The notes below the pieces were generated by a model. The model saw only the letters and a program-made list of their open reading frames with translations. It was not told where the DNA came from and did no database searches. A DNA stretch of 64,000 nucleotides from Crambe crambe (Eukaryota; Porifera; Demospongiae; Poecilosclerida; Crambeidae). The position numbers and the translations under genes were made by a program. Every line of letters begins with the position of its first letter. Positions within the stretch are counted from its first letter, which is position 1. Below, piece after piece: positions 36,101-47,849 of the stretch. Where the stretch lies: the NCBI GenBank assembly GCA_963924555.1, contig OZ004588.1, positions 7,165,205-7,229,204 of the forward strand. Reading direction: 5' to 3'.

Positions 36101-37275
36101 TGGAGATATTAAAAAACAATCAGTGTATAACAATGTTGAGATGAAACAGTTCAGAATAACTTACATTCTGAAGGAACCAAATTCAGCATGGAGATATAGG
36201 AAAACAATCAGTGTGTGACAATGCTGAGATGAGACAGTTCAGAATAACTTACATCCTGAAGGAGCCAAATTCAGCATCCATTCAGGATAATGGAGATATT
36301 GAAGGTATAGGAAAACAATCAGTGTGTAACAATGCTGAGATATGTCAGTTCAGAATAACTTACACGCTGAAGGAAACAAATTTAACATCCATTAAGATAT
36401 TGAAGGTGTAAAAAAACAATCAGTATGGAATAATGGTGAGATGAGAAAGTCCTGAATAACTTACAGACTGAAGGAACTAAATTCAGCATCCATTCAGGAT
36501 GATATATATAAATATAGAAAACAATCAGTGTGTAGAGATAAGGCAGTTCAGAATAACTTACACGCTGAAGGAACCCAATATTCAGAATCCATTCAGGATG
36601 ATTGAGGTATACGAAAACAATCAGTGTGTAACGATACTGTGATGAGACGGTTCATAATAACTTACATCCTGAAACAACCAAATTCAGCCGATAATGGATA
36701 GGGAAACAATCAATGTGTAACAACACTGAGATGAGATAGTTCAGAATAACTTACTTCCTGAAGAAGCCAAATTCAGCATCCAATCAGAATAATGAAGGTA
36801 GAGGAAAACAATCAGTGTGTAACAATGCTGAGACAAGACAATTCAGAATAACTTACATCCTGAAGGAACCAAATTCAAAATCCATTCAGAATATATAATG
36901 GAGATATTGAAGGTATAGGAAAACAATCAGTGGTATATGACACTGAGATGAGACAATTCAGAATAACTTACCCACTGAAGGAAGGATATGATGGAGATAT
37001 AGAAGGTATATGTGAAAATAATCAGTGTGTAACAATGCTGAGATGAGACAGTTCAGAATAACTTACATCCTGAAGGAACTATATTCAGCATCCATTCAGG
37101 ATAATGAAGATTTTTAAGGTATAGGAAAAAATTATCAGTGTGTAACGAGACAGTTCAGAATAACTTACATCCTGAATTAATCGAATTCAGTCAGGATGGA
37201 GGTATAGGAAAACAATCAGTGTGTAAGAATGCTGAGATGTGACAGTTCAGAATAACTTACACTCTAATTCAGTAG
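30190..37275 (-). repeat. Copy B array of ~72 single-codon microexon units
   Basis: About 72 units; the nearest triplet to the GTPase is at 30222-30224 and the farthest at 37261-37263. Units vary in length more than in A, C and D, but AG before and GT after the triplet are kept in all units I read. Asp (GAT or GAC) dominates, with Ser, Arg, Glu, Tyr, Pro, His, Asn and Trp, and single Ile, Leu and Val. No stop triplets. From about 32.5 kb onward the array matches copy 0, including the order of codons, so those two arrays are recent duplicates. An internal duplication of about 490 bp (30.78-31.2 and 31.27-31.7 kb) repeats the Ser-Arg-Asp-Glu block. Acceptors vary (cctgcag, cctccag) but always keep AG. 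Confidence 0.78.
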
Positions 37276-37859
37276 CCATTAGAAATTAATAATGCAAGAG
37301 TGAATGATCCATTCAGATGAAGATAGAAACAAAAATAAATAAATAAATAATGGTACTCTCATGCACTGTTAGAATATGTAATTTCAATAGGTGTGATCTA
37401 CCCTCCTTGTCATGACAACATTTGATAATCCGTACGGGTTCAAGGGTGAAGAAGTGGACCATTTCTCTAATGGCACCTGTGGTAGCAATTGCCTTGAAGT
37501 GCCTAAGGCTTGGCTTATTTTTTTAAATGCTGGAAGGAACCAGATGAATGGCCGCAACCTCTTAGCCTTGATCCATGGAGGCTATTCCATTGAAGAGCCT
37601 GATCCACGAGGCTAACCATTCACTTGAGTACTAGGACAGAAGCCATTAGATCTGTTGCTACAGCTGGCCAGTGCAGATTTGTGGAAACTACTTCAAGATG
37701 GTGCTGGAGTGAAGTCACACCCACACCCAATGGGTCTATAATTCAGGCCAATAGTGGTAGCTATGGTGACCACCAAAGGGAACCTGATAAATAGTGGCCA
37801 TGACATTTAGTCCTGGCCACAGGTTGACAGGTTAGCTATATTTAGTCATAAAAGCTCAC
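37276..37859. other. Intron between first exon and array, copy B
   Basis: Nearly identical to 4626-5203. It carries a short AATA repeat near 37335 and the duplicated 67-codon plus-strand frame. No gene was recognised. Confidence 0.45.
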
Positions 37860-37914
37860 CATCTTTCTTTCTCTGAGCCGTGGCGTAGTTTATTCACCTC
37901 AACACTTCCTTCCA
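37860..37914 (-). CDS. First coding exon, copy B (ATG as last codon)
   Basis: Same form as copies 0 and A: acceptor tactttttag, exon ending AAAGATG, donor GTGAGC. The ATG is at 37862-37860, leaving phase 0, and an in-frame stop lies upstream within the exon. Confidence 0.5.
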
Positions 37915-38111
37915 CTAAAAAGTATAAAGTGGTACGTTATCAGATTGTAAGGGCCTAGCTGGTGATCTTCAGATCATTGGAGCAGGACAGAAAAAAAATA
38001 AAATACTGACCAATTAATGAAGTTGTGGCCTTAGCTAAACCATGAGTGTTATTTAGTAGCTACTCAAAATGAACTCAGATCTTAGCAACAACTAGTAGTG
38101 TGGGGGTTACT

Positions 38112-38599
38112 TAGTCTGGCGTAGCCACACCCCTGAGCACGAAGCACGAGGTGATCTATAAACATTCAATGGACCGAGTTGTCAGAAGTAGCAGACAAGC
38201 ATGAATATCATTACCTAACCACAGTGTGAATCACAGTGTTCACCACAGACGTGCAATAGCTTTAGTCCATTTTCTCCTTAAAAGAGCAATATACCATTCA
38301 TATGCAGAGAAGCACCTCTACACATAAACCCTTCAGGGACCACACTCTCATCCAAATCACAGACTAAAGATTTCAACAGTGGGAGCATGCTTGGATTTTG
38401 AAGCATTAAGGAGCGAGCCTTCTGATAGTCCTGTCATACTTCTTTTCCACAAGTACCACAACCATAGCAGATATACATTTTAATCGTTGATTATTAATAT
38501 TACACTGCAGCATTATAACCACGTACTGTTTTATTACTTGCTGTCATGACCAATAATGTGTTACCAAACTCTCCCTTTGCGCTTGGCTACGCAAGACTA
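38112..38599. mobile_element. MITE-like element with TAGTCTGGCGTAGCC-type ends (C spacer)
   Basis: Duplicate of the element at 5456-5953, with the same inverted ends and position, carried by the large segmental duplication. Confidence 0.5.
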
Positions 38600-39214
38600 G
38601 GGGTCACTCGGGCTTGCCTCAATGTTATCAAGCTAGGGGGAGAAGTTTCATACCTCTCTTGCTTGCTACATACATACATACCTGTATGGATGTGACCTTA
38701 TTAAGGTGAAGTTAGTTTGATGTGTGGAGAAGCTTAAATTCCTTCCTGTTTGACCCCTCCCCCTCCCCAAGTAGAACCTGTAGAGAAAGAAATTTATTTT
38801 TGTAGTTACATAACATGTCCAGAAACCACATGTAGTCAACTAGCTATGTGGATGCTGATGGACAATTTCCTCTGCTTAATCTTAAACTTTTAAATTGATC
38901 TTACCTCAAAAAGATGTGATATAGAATCACTTCTCCACACCTCAGCAACTGACTGCAAAAAGAACACTTACCTGATTCAAAATAATAGGTAATTCCTGTA
39001 GCTAACTTGAGTTAAACTGAAATACAGAAAAGGGGGTGGATCACAATAATGAATATCATAGAAAAGTTCACATGTGCCTAATCACATGAATCATGATTAT
39101 GAATATTCTCAAAGGGTCAGGACTAGTGTAAATATCCATATCCAATACTCAGAGTCAAGTGTTTCTTATTTTTCATTTGTTTGTTTGTTGTTTGTTGTTT
39201 GTTTGTTTCCACAG
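38600..39214. other. Unit-boundary module of copy C
   Basis: Matches 5954-6556. It includes the conserved ~150-bp block from about 38665. No gene was recognised. Confidence 0.4.
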
Positions 39215-39322
39215 ACTGGAGTGCTTCAATTCCTGGAGACGATGAGGAAGCATGATTTGGGGTACATGGAGAAGAAGAGGAAGGAGTTGGGACTAGAGAC
39301 ACTTGACAATGAAGAACGTTTA
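39215..39322 (+). pseudogene. Unrecognised charged-helix exon fragment (C)
   Basis: Duplicate of 6557-6664 with FLETMRKHDLGYMEKKRKEL after tttccacag. The family is not recognised. Confidence 0.35.
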
Positions 39323-39496
39323 AGAAAACTCTATCAGATAACTGAACTTTCACCTGCCACTACTGCTAGCCCTTCACATGTCATAGCTAGACTAACATCT
39401 GGAGTACTAACAATTCATTCTTCTCATACTCTGAGTAAGGTGGGGAACATCACTAATGCTTCATTCTGTCCTTTGAATGACCTAACTCTTCTCCAG

Positions 39497-39742
39497 GAGA
39501 ATATTGTATGCCCCAGGAAACCTTCCATCACTTCTGTCTGGACCTCTACTACCAGTCTGTCAAGGTTAGTCACATGATTATCATATGATTCAGGTATTAT
39601 CATGAATCCTGTTGTCCTGTGATTCAGGCGTTATGATTCAGGTGTTGTCCCTCCCCCACAGATTCATCAACAGTGTGAGCAGCAGGACTTGGAGTTGGCC
39701 AAGGAGATGACAGAGGATGATCAAGAAGCGGACTTCCCTTAA
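39497..39742 (+). pseudogene. PSMD3 C-terminal fragment (C)
   Basis: Exon-like pieces at 39497-39564 and 39662-39742 match the copy A remnant. The first has lost nine bases, including the HQRI codons. The second has its acceptor followed by ATTC instead of GTTC but still ends QQDLELAKEMTEDD...FP and TAA (39740-39742). Convergent with gene copy C. Confidence 0.65.
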
Positions 39743-39929
39743 TCAGAACAAGTAGTGATTAAAATCATTGTAAGAAAACACTACCAAAAATTATTAATAA
39801 AAAATATGCACAAACTGTATAAAGTGTGTGTGTGCATGTTGTAATGTGATGATAATATAAAGTTATAAACAGCTAGTTAGTTATAACTCAAAAGGTTTGG
39901 TGCTGCACCATTCAATTCCATAAGTACTT

Positions 39930-39949
39930 TTAGTCATGTGCAATGTGTC
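39930..39949 (-). CDS. Copy C last exon (stop)
   Basis: A 20-nt exon after ctttcaacctacag giving GHIAHD and TAA, identical in form to copy A. Confidence 0.6.
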
Positions 39950-39998
39950 CTGTAGGTTGAAAGCATAAATTCTAGCCACCATACCACAATACTCTCAC

Positions 39999-40253
39999 CT
40001 TCCCTGATCCTCGTGGCAACCCCTGTGTGACCGACATCCTCTAGAGCTTTAGCTAAACTGGCCCAAGTGGGAGGTTGACTGATGTTATCATCTTCCCTCA
40101 ACCATGAAGCAACCATGTCTGCTGGAAGGTCCTTCATCCTTTTTAGGCGTGGATGGTTCAGTCCTAGTGCCCCACCCACTATCCTCAGATCTTCATCATT
40201 CAAGTCTTTTAATTCTTGAGTGACTACATTGTGGTCATCCATTGTTAGATGCT
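39999..40253 (-). CDS. Copy C death-domain exon
   Basis: A 255-nt exon after ctgtag and before GTGAGA. It encodes MDDHNVVTQELKDLNDEDLR, GGALGLNHPRLKRM, VASWLRE, PTWASLAKALEDVG and GVATRI. It differs from copy A at only a few residues, fitting the recent duplication of this part. Confidence 0.8.
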
Positions 40254-40447
40254 CTACAGAATATTAAAAAAAAACCTTGCATATCAGCTATATAAGAGAA
40301 AGTACTTAGAGGAATACGTATCTGCTGCTATGGAAACGACCTTTACTGGTGAATACTGTACAGAACTATTAGTATAACCCTCTTGTAGCTTCTTTGACTA
40401 CTGTTGGGGTGACTCAATGAGAGATGAAAATACAGATAACCTCTTAC

Positions 40448-40880
40448 CCTTTTGTTGATCCTGATTGGGTCTCTGTAGAAAACATGCATGGTAACTGATA
40501 AAAGTATGACCAAAGATTATAACTTACTGAACTGCTGGCGTGTGATGATGATTCATATTTCTCTGTGAATTCTGAATATTTGACCCTAAAAGGATGAAGT
40601 GACATGAAGAAGTAGCTAGCTGTGGTTATAGTCTTTACTTTTCTGCCACTTCATGCATGTCAATGCACTCGAGATGGTGGATGAGGTAAGGATGAGGAGG
40701 GACTCCAATTTGCTCCATTTCTTTGATCCAGCGATCAATCAGTATCACCGGATCTTGAACTCGATGTGTTGTCATTTCCAAGGCATCTTTGAAATCAGCC
40801 AATTTCTGAGGATTTTCCTTAAGCTCTTTAGCAACACCATTAATCTCAGGAACTGATATTGGACCAGTGGAACCATGGAG
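40448..40880 (-). CDS. Copy C three linker exons
   Basis: 40639-40880 (242 nt), 40528-40585 (58 nt) and 40448-40472 (25 nt). The middle exon is one codon shorter than in A and more diverged (VKYSEFTEKYESSSHASSS). The last reads RPNQDQQK and has a strong donor GTAAGA. Phases match the other copies. Because divergence is higher here than in the flanking exons, gene conversion between copies is possible. Confidence 0.75.
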
Positions 40881-40936
40881 CTACAGGACCATAATACACA
40901 TGTAATGTGCACACACTTAACTAGGATTATACGAAC

Positions 40937-43005
40937 CTTGGGAATGGCTATTTTTAGCCAGTTTTTCTGATCTTTATTTAGTTCATATATCTTGTCCTCC
41001 TGACAACGTAAACACGACTTGGTGGTGTATTCTGACTTCAGGAGAACAAAATGCTCGGGAGTGTAGGGATTACTGGTTTTGCAGTGGTCACAGGAGAAAG
41101 CAAAGGCCATTTTGATTCCTGGAAACCATTGGCTGACTTGATCAGTGAAGCACCTTTGGACAGTGCCCATTACTTCCTGGCAAAGATCTGGGAATATTGG
41201 ATTGCCACTTTCTCGTGGTTTTTCACGCACTAAATCGATCTGAATAGAATGCTTGCATTCAGAAATAGTAAGTGTGTCTATGTTTGAACCAGATTGGCCC
41301 AGTGTGAAGGACACTCTATTTCTGTAGATGCCATGACCAAAGGCTATGTCGTAACCCTTCTCTGTAGAAAGAGCTGTAGCAAGTCGGGTGAAGAACCCTG
41401 GGGGAAGATATTTGATATCTGGGAATACCAAATGCAATGAAGCAGCTCTCCTTTCACAAGATGGAATATCAGTAGATGCACCATTTTGTGTAGCTGGAAG
41501 AGGAGGGAGTACAGAAGGAACAAAGTACTCTTTGCCCTTAAGATTGTGCACTTTGCCACGAGTGTTGACTGGCGCCACTATAAGGAAATGCTTTAAGAGG
41601 TCGACTATGGACTGAGGTGGCAAGCATGGATTAAGCTCATCTGCTGTAGAGGCTTTCCAAATTTCTACATAGAGTGCTTCAACAAGAATACCACAATTTC
41701 GGAGAATGTCCCACAATCTTGGTGCTCTCACTTTTTCGAAGCCTTCAAGAGCTAGAAGCTTGGCTATCTGCTTTATGAGCCACTGAGGGTCAGATATGAC
41801 TATAGAGCTTAAGCTGGGGATCTTGTCATAGTGAAGAAACACAGCAAGGTCGTGGTAAAACTTCAAGACACTGGGAACTGAATCTTTTGGGATGGTGCAG
41901 GCTTCTGCAACAGCTACCACTTCTTTCAACGTGAAATAAGGCTTGTTTTTAGCCATTCTACGCAACACCTTCCTGAAGAAAACCCATGTAAGAGGTGTAT
42001 CGACCTTCATTTCATTGTTGCAGGCAAAATCATTGACAATTTGGAGAACTCTTCTGTACCCAGGATCTGCATTCTCCCGCCCAGCTGTTGTGTTGTCGAT
42101 GATCACTCCTTTATCACGGACCAGGTGAGCATATTCTTTATCCTTGTACTTGGTATACAGCTTCTCGAGAATGCTATCTTTGTTAGCTCGTACAGTAGGA
42201 TCATCACCATGGGTACCAACAGGCAAGATACGAGGATATTCAGGCATTTTAGTGATGCTTTCATTGGCACTTTTGTCAGTGAGAGTGGCATCAATGCAAG
42301 ACATCCATTGCAGAAGGAGCTCTATCGTACTTTGCTCCAGAACTTGCTGTGTGGCATGACCTTGATAGTGAGAAAGGGATAAGCATCGCTCGTGTAGATC
42401 CTTTCGAGCATCAAACATGAGGAAGAACATGGACTTTGATGTTAGAAAGGCTGGCAGGATGCAGAGAAAGACTTGTTGGCCACCACAATCCCACACATAC
42501 AGGAACACTTCAGATTCAGGTGCTTGGATTTCAGGATGTTGCTTGGCTAGTTCAATGATTTCTTCTATGATCTTCTGAGCTTCAGATATTTCGGGGCTAC
42601 TTCTTGTACGAGAGAGATGTGATGCTGCCAAAGCAATTCCTACTTGGATCCATTTTACCACTCGCAATGACTCAGTTTCTCCACTACTTACATCGTATAC
42701 CAGACGCACTAGTCCAACCAGTTCATTAGTTTCGTCATCTTCAGTGACTGGCACCCAATACTCTCCACTAACACTTCCACCTTTTGCTGTGTGCGTGCTG
42801 ACGTCCCTTGAGGCCCCACTTCGTCCAGGTTGGAAAGTGCTGAGGTCAGCCATTTGAGTGCTGTTAACATTAGCTTCATCTGGAAGTGGTTTGTTCATCA
42901 TTCCACGCTGGAAACTGCTCTTGCCTACTCCTCCAGCACCAAGGTGCACGATGCGTGCATAAGCCACACTGACTACACCACTCTTCAATGCTTCCCTGTA
43001 GTTGG
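40937..43005 (-). CDS. Copy C Roc-COR-like GTPase exon
   Basis: A 2069-nt exon (689 codons) between acceptor tgttatgtag and the donor after CCCAAG. P-loop GAGGVGKSS, WDCGGQQ, VGTHGDD, the COR-like region and the CDHC...C group are all present. The linker is short (TQNGASTDIPSCERR) and lacks the Ser/Pro repeats of copy A. One codon is missing near TAGRENAD compared with TAGQGENAD elsewhere. The frame is open, and the motifs look fit for nucleotide binding. Confidence 0.85.
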
Positions 43006-43187
43006 CTACATAACATACATGTCATCCATAACTATGGTGGTGTGTGGTATATAAGCCTACATGATGAGCATCATGGAACAGACATGTAATGGCTTTGGAA
43101 ATTGAGGTATAGTTCATAAACATACTACTACTGATTAGACAGTCACATACAGACAGTGAGTCAACATTAAACAGATCAGAGTGGCTT

Positions 43188-43415
43188 GATGGGAACCTTG
43201 GTTATCCAGACACCTTAGGCCAAAACTTTATCCGGATAAGTGAATAGTACAGTTTAATTATAGCTAGCACTATCCACCTAGAACAGTGCACGTGCTACTA
43301 ATGTGTTACTTATCATGTGCATGAGCAAAGCACTCTCTAACCTGGCCTGCTTTCATAAATTCATTGCCATTGAGGTTTTGTATAAACAAAGTGAGGAAAC
43401 CCGAGGTTCAACTAT
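43188..43415. mobile_element. pogo/Tigger-like MITE in intron (C)
   Basis: Same ends and place as 10802-11015, with GGGAACCTTGGTTATCC at the left and CCCGAGGTTCAACT at the right. This copy has extra internal sequence near 43290-43360. Confidence 0.45.
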
Positions 43416-43463
43416 ACTAAGTTCCTATGAATAGCTAATTAACAGGTATCATGCATTGTGTAC

Positions 43464-43500
43464 CTTCCAAAATTTCTTCTTCAGTGGGTTCATGTAGAGG
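43464..43500 (-). CDS. Copy C junction exon
   Basis: A 37-nt exon after cttcatgcag and before GTACAC, reading PLHEPTEEEILE plus one base. It starts in phase 0 and ends in phase 1. Confidence 0.68.
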
Positions 43501-43517
43501 CTGCATGAAGACAGGAT

Positions 43518-43721
43518 AAAAATATTTTGGGGCAATGAAGGGTAGGAAAACAATTAGTATTTGATAATACACTGATTGTTTTCCTACCTTTAATATCTCC
43601 ATCATCCTGAATGGATGCTGAATTTGGTTCCTTCAGGGTGTAAGTTATTCTGAACTGTCTTATCTCAGCATTATCAAATACTAATTGTTTTCCTACCCTT
43701 CATTGCCCCAAAATATTTTTA
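43518..43721. repeat. Foldback: ~51-bp inverted arms around one flipped repeat unit
   Basis: The left arm (43518-43568) and right arm (43670-43721) are near-perfect inverted copies of one another. Between them lies one repeat unit in the opposite orientation to the rest of array C. In the flipped unit the AG, GGT and GTAAGT signals are on the plus strand, so it cannot contribute a microexon to the minus-strand gene. The junction sequence of arm 1 matches the array end in copy D (near 54330-54360), so the flip is specific to copy C. Confidence 0.85.
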
Positions 43722-43724
43722 TAG

Positions 43725-46700
43725 GCATAGGAAAACAATCAGTGTGTAACAATGCTGAGATGAGACAGTTCAGAATAACTTACAAACTGAAGGTACCAAA
43801 TTCAGCATCCATTCAGGATAATAGAGATATTGAAGGCATAGGAAAACAATCAGTGTGTAACAATGCTGAGATGAGACAGTTCAGGATAACTTACCAGCTG
43901 AAGGAACCAAATTCAGCATCCGTTCAGGATAATGGAGATATCGAAGGTATAGGAAAACAATCAGTGTGTAACAATGCTGAGATGAGACAGTTCAGAATAA
44001 CTTACATTCTGAAGGAACCAAATTCAGCATCCGTTCAGGATGATGGAGATATTGAAGGCATAGGAAAACAATCAGTGTGTAACAATGCTGAGATGAGACA
44101 GTTCAGGATAACTTACCAGCTGAAGGAACCAAATTCAGCATCCGTTCAGGATAATGGAGATATTGAAGGTATAGGAAAACAATCAGTGTGTAACAATGCT
44201 GAGATGAGACAGTTCAGAATAACTTACTTTCTGAAGGAACCAAATTCAGCATCCGTTCAGGATAATGGAGATATTGAAGGCATAGGAAAACAATCAGTGT
44301 GTAACAATGCTGAGATGAGACAGTTCAGAATAACTTACAGACTGAAGGTACCAAATTCAGCATCCATTCAGGATAATGGAGATATTGAAGGCATAGGGAA
44401 AAAATCAGTGTGTAACAATGCTGAGATGAGACAGTTCAGAATAACTTACAACCTGAAGGAACCAAATTCAGCATCCGTTCAGGATAATGGAGATATTGAA
44501 GGCATAGGAAAACAATCAGTGTGTAACTATGCTGAGATGAGACAGTTCAGAATAACTTACAGCCTGAAGGAACCAAATTCAGCATCCGTTCAGGATAATG
44601 GAGATATTGAAGGTATAGGAAAACAATCAGTGTGTAACAATGCTGAGATGAGACAGTTCAGAATAACTTACTTTCTGAAGGAACCAAATTCAGCATCCGT
44701 TCAGGATGATATTGAAGGCATAGGAAAACAATCAGTGTGTAACAATGCTGAGATGGGACAGTTCAGAATAACTTACAAACTGAAGGTACCGAATTCAGCA
44801 TCCATTCAGGATAATGGAGATATTGAAGGCATAGGAAAACAATCAGTGTGTAACAATGCTGAGATGAGACAGTTCAGAATAACTTACAGTCTGAAGGAAC
44901 CAAATTCAGCATCCGTTCAGGATGATGGAGATATTGAAGGCATAGGAAAACAATCAGTGTGTAACAATGCTGGGATGAGACAGTTCAGAATAACTTACCC
45001 ACTGAAGGAACCAAATTCAGCATCCGTTCAGGATAATGGAGATATTGAAGGCATAGGAAAACAATCAGTGTGTAACAATGCTGAGATGAGACAGTTCAGA
45101 ATAACTTACTTTCTGAAGGAACCAAATTCAGCATCCGTTCAGGATAATGGAGATATTGAAGGCATAGGAAAACAATCAGTGTGTAACAATGCTGAGATGA
45201 GACAGTTCAGAATAACTTACAGACTGAAGGTACCAAATTCAGCATCCATTCAGGATAATGGAGATATTGAAGGCATAGGGAAAAAATCAGTGTGTAACAA
45301 TGCTGAGATGAGACAGTTCAGAATAACTTACAACCTGAAGGAACCAAATTCAGCATCCGTTCAGGATAATGGAGATATTGAAGGCATAGGAAAACAATCA
45401 GTGTGTAACTATGCTGAGATGAGACAGTTCAGAATAACTTACAGCCTGAAGGAACCAAATTCAGCATCCGTTCAGGATAATGGAGATATTGAAGGTATAG
45501 GAAAACAATCAGTGTGTAACAATGCTGAGATGAGACAGTTCAGAATAACTTACTTTCTGAAGGAACCAAATTCAGCATCCGTTCAGGATGATATTGAAGG
45601 CATAGGAAAACAATCAGTGTGTAACAATGCTGAGATGGGACAGTTCAGAATAACTTACAAACTGAAGGTACCGAATTCAGCATCCATTCAGGATAATGGA
45701 GATATTGAAGGCATAGGAAAACAATCAGTGTGTAACAATGCTGAGATGAGACAGTTCAGAATAACTTACAGTCTGAAGGAACCAAATTCAGCATCCGTTC
45801 AGGATAATGGAGATATTGAAGGCATAGGAAAACAATCAGTGTGTAACAATGCTGGGATGAGACAGTTCAGAATAACTTACCCACTGAAGGAACCAAATTC
45901 AGCATCCGTTCAGGATAATGGAGATATTGAAGGCATAGGAAAACAATCAGTGTGTAACAATGCTGAGATGAGACAGTTCAGAATAACTTACTTTCTGAAG
46001 GAACCAAATTCAGCATCCGTTCAGGATAATGGAGATATTGAAGGCATAGGAAAACAATCAGTGTGTAACAATGCTGAGATGAGACAGTTCAGAATAACTT
46101 ACAGACTGAAGGTACCAAATTCAGCATCCATTCAGGATAATGGAGATATTGAAGGCATAGGAAAACAATCAGTGTGTAACAATGCTGAGATGAGACAGTT
46201 CAGAATAACTTACAACCTGAAGGAACCAAATTCAGCATCCGTTCAGGATAATGGAGATATTGAAGGCATTGGAAAACAATCAGTGTGTAACAATGCTGAG
46301 ATGAGACAGTTCAGAATAACTTACAGACTGAAGGAACCAAATTCAGCATCCGTTCAGGATAATGGAGATATTGAAGGCATAGGAAAACAATCAGTGTGTA
46401 ACAATGCTGAGATGAGACAGTTCAGAATAACTTACAGACTGAAGGTACCAAATTCAGCATCCATTCAGGATAATGGAGATATTGAAGGCATAGGAAAACA
46501 ATCAGTGTGTAACAATGCTGAGATGAGACAGTTCAGAATAACTTACAACCTGAAGGAACCAAATTCAGCATCCGTTCAGGATAATGGAGATATTGAAGGC
46601 ATAGGAAAACAATCAGTGTGTAACAATGCTGAGATGAGACAGTTCAGAATAACTTACAGACTGAAGGAACCGAATTCAGCATCCGTTCAGGATAATGGAG

Positions 46701-47200
46701 ATATTGAAGGTATAGGAAAACAATCAGTGTGTAACAATGCTGAGATGAGACAGTTCAGAATAACTTACTTTCTGAAGGAACCAAATTCAGCATCCGTTCA
46801 GGATAATGTAGATATTGAAGGTATAGGAAAACAATCAGTGTGTAACAATGCTGAGATAAGACAGTTCAGAATAACTTACTTCCTGAAGGAACCAAATTCA
46901 GCATCCGTTCAGGATAATGGAGATATTGAAGGCATAGGAAAACAATCAGTGTGTATAACAATGCTGAAATGAGACAGTTCAGAATAACTTACAATCTGCA
47001 TCCATTCAGGATAATGGAGATATTGAAGGTATAGGAAAACAATCAATGCTGAGATGAGACAGTTCAGAATAACTTACCCACTGAAGGAACCAAATTCAGC
47101 ATCCATTCAGGATAATGGAGATATTGACGGTATAGGAAAACAATAGGTATTTAACAATAGCTACTTAGTTCAGACTAACTTACTGTCTGAAAGAACCAGA
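43725..47200 (-). repeat. Copy C array of ~32 single-codon microexon units
   Basis: About 32 highly uniform 111-bp units; nearest triplet 43784-43786, farthest 47184-47186. Codons: 6 Lys, 6 Ser, 4 Val, 3 Phe, 3 Trp, 3 Thr, 2 Ala, 2 Leu and single Asn, Glu and Ile, with no stops. A block of eight units (44331 to about 45215) is repeated in tandem (45216 to about 46095) with the same order of eight codons. Because 111 is a multiple of three and the plus strand has no stop in this frame, a spurious plus-strand frame of 1095 codons runs through it. In gene-strand phase 0 the intron-like part has TGA about 15 codons after the triplet, so reading without splicing would stop. Confidence 0.82.
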
Positions 47201-47676
47201 AATAATGATTGTATAGGGTTAATGATCCATTCATATAATAGGAAAAAATAAATTATCTCATTAACATGAATATCCATTTCACATGGTGTTTTTATTGGTA
47301 TGGTGCTGAACAGTGTGAGTACTAATTATGGAACTCATAACTGTCAATAACTTAGGGATGATAAATAAAATGGCTTTTGATTAATCCATAGAAATCTCAG
47401 GGTCCTTACAGACTGTGGCCATTCATCAAGACATTCATCTCAAAATGAAATAGGAAGTATTGTTATGTTTAATGAGTTAACTGCTAGTGGTAGCATTGTA
47501 TACAAAAATTGTTTACTACTTGACCCTTGACTTAGCTCTTGCAGCTTGATAATTATAAGAATGCTGAGTCAGCCATATTGGATAAACTCTTAACTGCATG
47601 CTTCATGAGAACTGAGTGGTATCAGATCGTAAGAAATAAAAATATGGTCTCTGTTAGCTTTGTTGCAATGCTACAG

Positions 47677-47768
47677 GTTACTGCCATAAAAGGTGCAGAT
47701 ATCCAGAATGGCATTGGAGTGACACCAGGATCAGTAACCCAGGCCAATTATGACACTGTGGTTGTTTT
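47677..47768 (+). other. Exon-like plus-strand block (C)
   Basis: After an acceptor-like tgctacag the plus strand is open for ~30 codons, with IKGADIQNG and TPGSVTQANYD. The matching block in copy D (62418-62511) ends at a good donor, but the donor is absent here. Decayed relatives occur near 5000-5100 and 18800-18900. On the minus strand the same block is also partly open. It may be a relic exon of another gene carried in the intron. The family is not recognised. Confidence 0.3.
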
Positions 47769-47849
47769 CCTGGAACCCAATGACAGCATTGGTCCCGGCC
47801 TCTTGATGCACAGGTTGACAACTTGACACATGACTAGTCAGCCCTCCCT

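Noticed and set aside
43685-46972. A 1095-codon plus-strand open frame of 37-residue repeats (and shorter ones in the other arrays)
   Set aside because: The unit length is 111 bp and the plus-strand frame happens to lack stops, so openness is automatic after amplification. The only variable position is the triplet bounded by splice sites on the opposite strand, and the frame has no link to flanking plus-strand exons.
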